Shown: in pieces, positions 57,868 to 64,000 of the stretch
Layout of the letters: every line of letters starts with the position of its first letter
Numbering within the stretch: the first letter of the stretch is position 1
DNA from: Diphasiastrum complanatum
Lineage: Eukaryota > Streptophyta > Lycopodiopsida > Lycopodiales > Lycopodiaceae
Length of the DNA: 64,000 nucleotides
Direction of reading: 5' to 3'
NCBI GenBank assembly: GCA_029204225.1
Contig: CM055107.1
Location: 22,510,178-22,574,177 of the forward strand
The notes under the pieces: generated by a model
Told to the model about the DNA's origin: nothing
The model's input: the letters and a program-made list of their open reading frames with translations, nothing else
Database searches by the model: none
Program-made: the position numbers and the translations under genes

Positions 57868-57974
57868 TAAAATTGAAAAAACAATCCATATTGATCTCTT
57901 GGCTTACTATAAATCTTGTACCATGCAAGTATGTAGCTCATAAATGCAAAATGCCAAGTTTGGCCTACATAGAA
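57868..57974 (+). repeat. Family D LTR fragment, first ~107 bp
   Basis: TGTTAAAATTGAAAAAAC... through GCCAAGTTTGGCCTACAT. It corresponds to 49331-49437 and lies between the Copia E gag stub and integrase, in opposite orientation to Copia E. It replaces gag C-part, knuckle and protease of that element. Confidence 0.85.
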
Positions 57975-58161
57975 CTCGCTCCACTCGCGTAGCTCTTTGC
58001 CTGATGTTGTAGGCATCTCTTCCGTGCCATCCACCTAGGGGAATACACCTTCGCCCTTGAGTATGAGTGATGTCTTAACTTTCCAAGCTAGAAAGTTAGA
58101 TCCTGAAGAATAAAAAATTGTGCGGATCTAAATTGTGCATGCTGCTGATTGAAGCCATTGC
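57975..58161 (-). pseudogene. Copia E gag stub
   Basis: Minus-strand ATG near 58161 gives MASISSMHNLDPHN; after a frame change LAWKVKTSLILKGEG is recognisable as copia gag head. Only ~60 residues remain before the family D LTR fragment. Confidence 0.7.
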
Positions 58162-58274
58162 TTCCAAAGTCTGTTCCCTCGTTGATGGTCGTTTGTTTGA
58201 ATGCTTGGCCTTCTGAATCTGATAGCTTCTTGGCTATGTCAGATTATGACAATATAGGTAGGCTCTGATACCAC

Positions 58275-59155
58275 TGTTGAAATTCGGATGAAGTTTAGAT
58301 GCGATCGCTGGACACTGCCAGTTGAATCACTCCTACAGTCCTCCAGAATGTAGTCAGACACTATTGACCTACGTTTATAAATTAATGTAGCATTCAACAG
58401 ATTCAACCAATGTGTATAATTGAAATGAATGGGAGAATCGGACACACGAATAACAGTAGACACATTTGCATTCAAGAGCATACATCATACATTGACATGT
58501 GCACAATGGCTACAAGATCATCTATTGATTTTTCTCTTGATTCTTCAAGCACTGCATGCAGATCCACGCAGTGTGTTGCCGTGAGAGAAATACAGTTCTC
58601 TCGCGAGTGGATGTCTCACTTACTAGAGGACTTGTGGATCGCTATGGATCCTGATCACAGAATTAGTCTCGCACGCATGTGGACTTCTTGTCTGTATTTT
58701 GTCTTGATTGCTTACTAGCATCATACTGTTTCATACATCTCTGTGTATGTTCTGTATATTCACATATGTGTCAAGTATCATCTAGTAAGTATATAGTCGC
58801 TCTTTGTAGCTTTAAGATTAGAGTGATTAAGCATCTACAACTAATCGAGAAATTACAAGAGTGACAAATTAGCCACGACCTAGAGTGTATCTGCTGACAT
58901 CATGCCATCAGATCAGATATCTGTACTTCTGGGTACTTGCATGATCTTTGTTGGTACTCTTTGGAACACGAGGGCAGAGAGGGTTTTGCGACATTTTTTG
59001 TGTCACGCCATTGCTTTCGTTTCCGTTGTCTGACTTTCTCTTCTTAAACCACAAAAGATTCTCGTTCACGAATCTTTTGTGTTTGTGTCTTTTTGTCAGG
59101 TGTTCGCAAAACTTTCGTGCTTCGTGTCTCTTGACGCGTTGTGTGCGCTTGAGTC
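58275..59155 (-). repeat. Copia E 5' LTR
   Basis: About 880 bp. The PBS complement GCTCTGATACCA (58262-58273) plus one extra C precedes plus-strand TGTTGAAATTC. It aligns to 43777-44627. The outer end is blurred after about 59138. Confidence 0.8.
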
Positions 59156-60554
59156 TGATATCAAGTGCACAAAACTCTTAACTTGATATTATGTCCATAA
59201 CTTTTGTTGGCTGATTCTGACGAATCCCCAAGATACTCGGACAGAGCAGCTCAAGAGCACCTCTCACCTTAGACCGAGGAGGTCTCTGAGAAGACGAGAC
59301 CAATGAAGACTGAGAGCCGAGAAATGCTAGTTAGGAATGGCAAGCAAGAACTGTGTAAGCCTCGTGGTGAATCCCGGAAGATGGAATGACCATGTAGGAA
59401 CTAGTATTTCTAGGCAAATGTATTAAATGCAAGTAGACCCCTCTTAAAAAAAGTAGAGTGAGCCACCTTTTGATGGTGACCTCTAGTGGAGAGCATTATT
59501 CCACTTGTAGATTGTGAAATGTGGAAATTCCACTAGGATGCCACCTAAGAAGCTCTCTTGCTTATTTAAGAGACTCTCTCTTTGAGTAGAGGAGCTTTTT
59601 GTGAATTGTATCAACTCCATGCTGAAATGAGAAGAGTCTCCACGAGTTAGATGCATCCATTGAGCTCCTTGATCATGATGGTTTTCTTGAGTGATGCCCC
59701 TATGATCATGCCCTTCCATTCATTATGTGTGGTTGTGGACTGTAAAGTGGATTAGATTTCTTGTTTTCTTGTGGATTAATGTAGGAATCAGCATTCAAGT
59801 AAACTAAATAGGCTGGATTTGTGGTGTAAATCTTGCATATTCTCTAATATTCCAGTTCTTGATGTTCTTGGGGTGTCCAAGAATCAAAAGGCTGGTTGGT
59901 TTCTTGATTCTTGGACTCCTAAAATGCTATAGATTAGTTCTTGTTTCTTGTTTTGTCAATTTATGCAATGTAGCTCAGTGTTAGTATATTGTAGGCTCTG
60001 ATTCAGTTCATTTTTAGGAGTAGATAGCTGTAGAATCTATAGAATGCTCATTTGGGTTGTATGCTGATCTGTGAATGAACGTTCTTGGCTTGCATCTTGT
60101 TTAGAATGTAAGTGCGTTCAAGAGAGACGACCCTGAGTAGTCCTCTGATAGGCAGGACAAATTTATACTACAATGACCAACTCGTCCCTTCTGCCTAATT
60201 TGGGCCTCTAAACAAAAACGATAATCTCAAGAAGTGCCCACAGCCTCTGCTGACAGGCAGAATACCAGCCGTTAAGCTGTAAGCAAGAAATAGTAAAAAT
60301 AAAGATAACGAACAGATCCTCCGGAGCAGGGGATCTGTCAGCATTTGGCACCAGTTGTCGCTTGAACACGTGCACATCTCTACTCCATCCCTGTTCCAAC
60401 GTTCTTCCATGATCCGCTCCATAAACAACATCATCCATATCTGGATTTGCCATCATCTGCAGTCTAACCCTTACAGTCTGCTACATTCTTGAATAGCATC
60501 ATTATAGGGCCGTTCTTGGACAATATCATCCTAACCATTAGAGGAGTTCTCAAT
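59156..60554. other. LTR-like DNA and an unidentified minus-strand ORF
   Basis: 59.2-60.1 kb has LTR/leader character (CTTATTTAAGAGACTCTCTC TATA-like stretch near 59563) but no partner or PBS that I can place. Minus-strand ORF 60456-60208 reads NPDMDDVVYGADHGRTLEQG, then DVHVFKRQLVPNADRSPAPE. It looks like a real exon in composition and is followed at about 60283 by an acceptor-like TTCTTGCTTACAG. I do not recognise the protein. Confidence 0.35.
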
Positions 60555-60881
60555 CCAAAAAAGACCCTTTGTAAAAAACAAATTTATATTTTTTCTTACA
60601 CATGGACCAATCAAAACACTCAAATTTGAAATCTACGTAACGTAACTTTTTGAGTCCACATTTTGATTCTACACTAAAACTTACATAACTTTTAGTGGTA
60701 AGTCCAAATTTAGCAGAGTTTGGTGCAATGGAAAGTGCTCAACAAGAGCTTTCCAATGATATGTTAGATGACATACTTCTAAGATATGATTAAAAAGTTA
60801 TGGCAAGTCAAAAGTATTAGTGTTATAATATTTTAATAATATAAAAGACATCTTGCACAAATTCTTAAAGGGTCTTTTTGG
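60555..60881. mobile_element. MITE-like element with ~16-bp terminal inverted repeats
   Basis: Left end CCAAAAAAGACCCTTTG (60555-60571) and right end AAAGGGTCTTTTTGG (60867-60881) are inverted copies with one length difference. 327 bp, AT-rich, non-coding. An internal part (about 60617-60655) recurs at 30913-30960. No clear TSD. Confidence 0.5.
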
Positions 60882-60930
60882 AGCTCAAAACTCCCCTAAT
60901 GCTTACGATGGTGTGTTAACTACTGTAGTG

Positions 60931-61462
60931 CATCTCAGCCGGAGCCCCTCGCTTTCATCTTGACCGACACACCAACACTCATCTCAACCGAAGCCTTCCT
61001 TTGAAATCTCAACTAGAGCTCACGCTCGCATCTCAACCGGAGCCCAGTTCAAATCTCAACCGGAGCCCAGCTCAAATCTCAACCGGAGTTCATGCTCCCA
61101 TCTCAACCGAATGCCACTATTAAATCTCCACTAAAGGCCTCAGTAAAATCTCAACCGGAGTGCTCAGTTAGATCTCAACCGACACACTACATCAGATCTC
61201 AACCAAAACCAATATGTTAAATCTCAACCGACACAGTGCATTAAATCTCAACTGAAGCACCAGCTTACATCTCAACCAAAGTGCTCGTTCAGATCTCAAT
61301 TAATGCACTGACTCCCATCTCAACCGGAGTAATCTTTCAGCTCTCAACCGACGCACTACCTCCAATCTCAATCGGTGCCCCTCACTTAATTCTCAACCGA
61401 AGTGAGCTATTAGATCTCAATCATAGGAAGTCGGTCAGATCTGAACCAACGGACCAGCTTCC
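60931..61462 (+). repeat. 24-bp tandem array, block 1
   Basis: About 21 units of 23-26 bp. Each starts with a near-constant ATCTCAACCG core followed by a ~14-bp half that differs from unit to unit. ORFs through it are periodic artefacts. Confidence 0.88.
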
Positions 61463-61904
61463 CATACACCTGCACTCCGTCGTTGTAGCCGTATGCCACC
61501 GCATTCACCCACTTTCCTCACCTCCGCATCTGACCGCAAGCCATCGCTTTCCACATACCTTCCGCACTCCATCGTCACAACTGTCCTCCCATGACATATC
61601 ATCGCAATCAGACCACTGTCCACATCCGCCGCATTCCATCGCATACACTCGCAAACGGGCCACCTCCACCTCCATCCATTTTTGTCCCATTCCACCGCAT
61701 TCACCCTGCAACGCACCACAGTATCACCGCAGCGCATTACCACCAAAACAGCCGCTTTCCACTCGTCCACCGTAGCAACCGCAATACACCACAACACCTG
61801 CCCTCACCCGTTGTGACCACATTCCATTCCATCAAATCACATTTAGCCATCCTTTCGTCTTCCTCCAAGACAGCCCTTCACACACCTTCAGTCCTATCAC
61901 GCTT
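61463..61904 (+). repeat. C/A-rich cryptic repeat
   Basis: Loose, ~12-bp-spaced CCGCATTC, CACCGCA and CATCGCA phrases; strongly G-poor on the plus strand. No gene. Confidence 0.6.
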
Positions 61905-62290
61905 CAAATCTCAACCGGAGCCCGAGCCAATCCTTCATATCTCAACCGGAGCCAGAGCCCATCTATCAGATCTCGACCGACGGAGCTCTATGACATCTCA
62001 ACTGGAGGCCATAGTCAGATCTCAACCGTATCAAATCTCAACCGACGGATAGTATCAAATCTCGACCGACGGCCACTGTCAGATCTCAACTGACAGATAG
62101 TATCAAATCTCGATTGACGGCCACTGTCAAATCTCAACCAACGGCCACTGTCAAATCTCAACTGACGGATAGTATCAGATCTCGACCGATGGCCACTGTC
62201 AAATCTCAACCGACGGATAGTATCAAATCTCAACCGAAGGCCATTCAGCCCAATCTCAACCAACGGCCTGTTTCAACCGGCCAAGATCCA
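61905..62290 (+). repeat. 24-bp tandem array, block 2 (48-bp higher-order unit)
   Basis: Same ATCTCAACCG core. Here two 24-bp types alternate: one ending ACGGATAGTATCAA, the other ACGGCCACTGTCAA, giving a 48-bp dimer in the middle of the block. 24 bp is eight codons, so all frames stay open and give 8-residue peptide repeats. Confidence 0.88.
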
Positions 62291-63480
62291 CGCTAGATGA
62301 CAGACCTATCCAACGATGATCTGGACTGACGAGCATGACGTACCTCAAATACACAGCTTGCATCGACAATTTCTTTGACAATCTATCTATCTGTCTGCAA
62401 TGCTATAACGAATACATGAGAACACCTACACGAGCCTGCATATGCATTGGGCCATAACGACCGCATCCAGCTGTAACAACCGCCTTGAGCCGTAGCAAGC
62501 AGCACAACCGCTCCCCGTCTATCGTCATCACCCTTCATCCCCATTCCATTTGCAATCACCCTACCTCCGCATTTTCCCACAACATCCACATTTAGTCGCA
62601 ACAATCCGCACTCTCTCCACATTACGGACCACCTCCATCTGCATTCACCCATCCGCACCGCCTTCCGCAGTCGCAAACATCCACATTCACCCGCCCACAA
62701 GCCACCCCCTAACTACACCCAAACATCTCTGCCTCCACCCTGCAACCGTGAAGAAAACAACATCCCCCACCCAGCCATCAACCGCCATCAACCGATAACA
62801 TCGCCATCAACCGCTGACATCGCAATCGACCGCTGACATCACCATCATCCGCTAACATTGCAATCGACCGCCGCAACCTCAACCACCGCTACAAACCGCT
62901 ATCGCCTGCTGCAACTGCAATCCCTCGTCAACCACTGCACACAACTCGCCTAACTACCTCCACATAAAACACGTTATGTCTTCATTAAGCCACCTTTCTC
63001 ACATCGCAACTGATCGCATGCCATCCCATTACACACAACTTCCCCTTCAGTTGCACTCTCCCCACCTTACGGACCACCTCCACCTGCATCTGCAATCACA
63101 CGTCACAACCATCGCAACCATCCCCATCCCGTCAAACCGCATTCCCTCACATCACAACCATCATCCATCATAACTTGTAGGCATTGTAATATATCGTAAC
63201 CATACGAATCGTAAACAATCGCAAATCACCGTCATCCATCGCAAACTGTACAGACTGCCATCCATCGTAACCCGTAGGTATAGCAGCCCACCGCAAACCG
63301 TTGCCATCCATCCCGAACCGTAGGATCCGTCCACCATCACAAACACACGCAACTCACTGTCATCCATTCTTGTCTCGCAACCGATTCTGACTGACACCGT
63401 TCGGACCATAGATCACTGCACAACTCCACCATCCACTCATCTCCGTTCTCGACTTGTGGAAACCGCAAGCCATCTACTCT
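62291..63480 (+). repeat. C/A-rich cryptic repeats
   Basis: Includes a short 20-22-bp array of ATCGCAATCGACCGCTGAC-type units (62760-62860) and CATCCATCGTAACCGTAGG-like units (63165-63320). No coding signal beyond repeat-driven ORFs. Confidence 0.65.
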
Positions 63481-63877
63481 TCAACCGTAACAACTTTCTT
63501 GTTTAAGTTCAAATTCCAGTGGTGTAAAAACGAAAAGTGATCAGAATGATGAGCCTGAAACTACTAAGCTATTGAAATTTTGTAGTTATTACTTTTCAAA
63601 TTTTTTCCAAAACCTTTTTTTTTACCCTTAGTCAAACTTCCTTGTATTTTATTTGTGTATTCTTGATCCTCATATCATCTTCTTCTAGGTTTGAAATTGA
63701 ACGCTGTAAAAAGCAAAAGTGCTCAGTGTATATGAACTACAACTTCCTGCCAATCTCAGTTTCACTTATCATAGAACTTTGAGTTCTAAGTGGGTCAAGA
63801 GACTGTCAAGAGCTTATTTCTTTGCAAAAATCAAACTTCGTAATTTTCATGCTCATATTCTCTCTTGATTTGTCAAA
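63481..63877 (+). other. Possible untranslated leader
   Basis: Composition returns to AT-rich. A phrase TGTAAAAA-CGAAAAGTG / TGTAAAAAGCAAAAGTG recurs at ~63524 and ~63705, each followed by GATGAG/CTCAG and an ACTAC motif, hinting at an old ~180-bp duplication. Confidence 0.4.
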
Positions 63878-64000
63878 ATGGATTCTATTTCTAATTATGA
63901 GGTGGAATTTGATAATCAATTTGAATGCGATGACCAATCATATTGTGATTATCAATACGAGGAGCACAATGACAGTAATTCAGATCAATACGAGCAACAC
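63878..64000 (+). CDS. Acidic, N/Q/Y-rich ORF start (partial)
   Basis: ATG in a good context (AAAATGG) opens a frame that runs off the window after 41 codons: MDSISNYEVEFDNQF, then CDDQSYCDYQYEEHN. Strongly acidic and rich in Asn, Gln and Tyr, no basic residues. The long AT-rich leader in front suggests a retroelement or host gene 5' end. Not identifiable from this length. Confidence 0.35.
   Translation, partial: MDSISNYEVEFDNQFECDDQSYCDYQYEEHNDSNSDQYEQH

Larger units (their letters stand above)
43777..59155 (-). mobile_element. Copia E: old copia element, host of a nested insertion
   Basis: Minus strand. 3' LTR 43777 to ~44627; RNase H to integrase C-part 44640-46755; interruption by Copia C 46761-57037; integrase N-part 57043-57860; a 107-bp family D LTR piece 57868-57974; gag stub ~57975-58161; PBS complement 58262-58273; 5' LTR 58275 to ~59155. 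The integrase halves on the two sides of Copia C join in frame sense (…GCVAYAHI then SDKLRKKLDEKAEQGILVGY), proving that one element was split. The LTRs are well diverged. Outer edges on the right are approximate. Confidence 0.85.

Noticed and set aside
61281-62263. Repeat-encoded ORFs of up to 164 aa
   Set aside because: A 24-bp period keeps every frame open; the peptides are simple repeats.
60931-62290. CRISPR-like look of constant core plus variable spacer
   Set aside because: Core is only ~10 bp, unit 24 bp, eukaryotic context, no cas genes; it is a minisatellite.

Overview
This window is nuclear DNA from a land plant with a large, repeat-rich genome. The evidence is plant-type Ty1-copia and Ty3-gypsy retrotransposons throughout, primer-binding sites for initiator-Met tRNA (TGGTATCAGAGC type) and one tRNA-Asp-type gypsy site, long pure GA/CT microsatellites, Helitron-like termini, and broken plant gene fragments with intron borders. 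A non-angiosperm such as a fern or lycophyte is a guess from protein style only. I see no complete ordinary host gene.

Layout. 1-452: 3' end of a DUF7869-type gene. 1749-8179: Copia A (+), full length, one 1317-aa gag-pol ORF, LTRs of 655 bp with one visible mismatch, TSD GTAAT. 9144-9527: a GC-rich island with a Helitron-like border. 9528-23334: a possible Helitron carrying a TMEM184/Ost-alpha-like exon (-), an En/Spm-TNP1-like domain ORF (+) and a DUF7869-type relic (+), ending in a canonical hairpin plus CTAGT. It is interrupted by Copia B (11635-17495, -), also full length, with a 1316-aa ORF, 653-bp LTRs with one visible mismatch and TSD GACAT.

24.3-36.4 kb: a GA tract, a decayed gypsy pol (-), a rearranged copy of Copia family C (-), an internally deleted relative of family F (+), and a decayed full-length Copia F (-). 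36.4-40.25 kb: unassigned DNA with degenerate tandem repeats, a solo piece of a family D LTR, a zinc-knuckle ORF and a gypsy LTR with its PBS. 40.27-43.12 kb: a second truncated family C copy (-). 43.1-43.8 kb: an LTR plus PBS of another family (G).

43.78-59.15 kb: a three-level nest. Copia E (-) is split by Copia C (+, 46761-57037, TSD ATATG), which is itself split by Copia D (+, 49331-54816). 59.2-60.9 kb: LTR-like DNA, an unidentified ORF and a small MITE-like element. 60.93-63.48 kb: tandem arrays built on a 24-bp unit. 63.88 kb to the end: the start of an acidic ORF.

The layers give a relative history. E, D, F, the C copies and gypsy are broken and old. A and B are intact and near-identical at their LTRs, so they are young and possibly mobile. 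LTRs of at least four families share the G-box palindrome CACACGTGTG, which suggests common transcriptional control.
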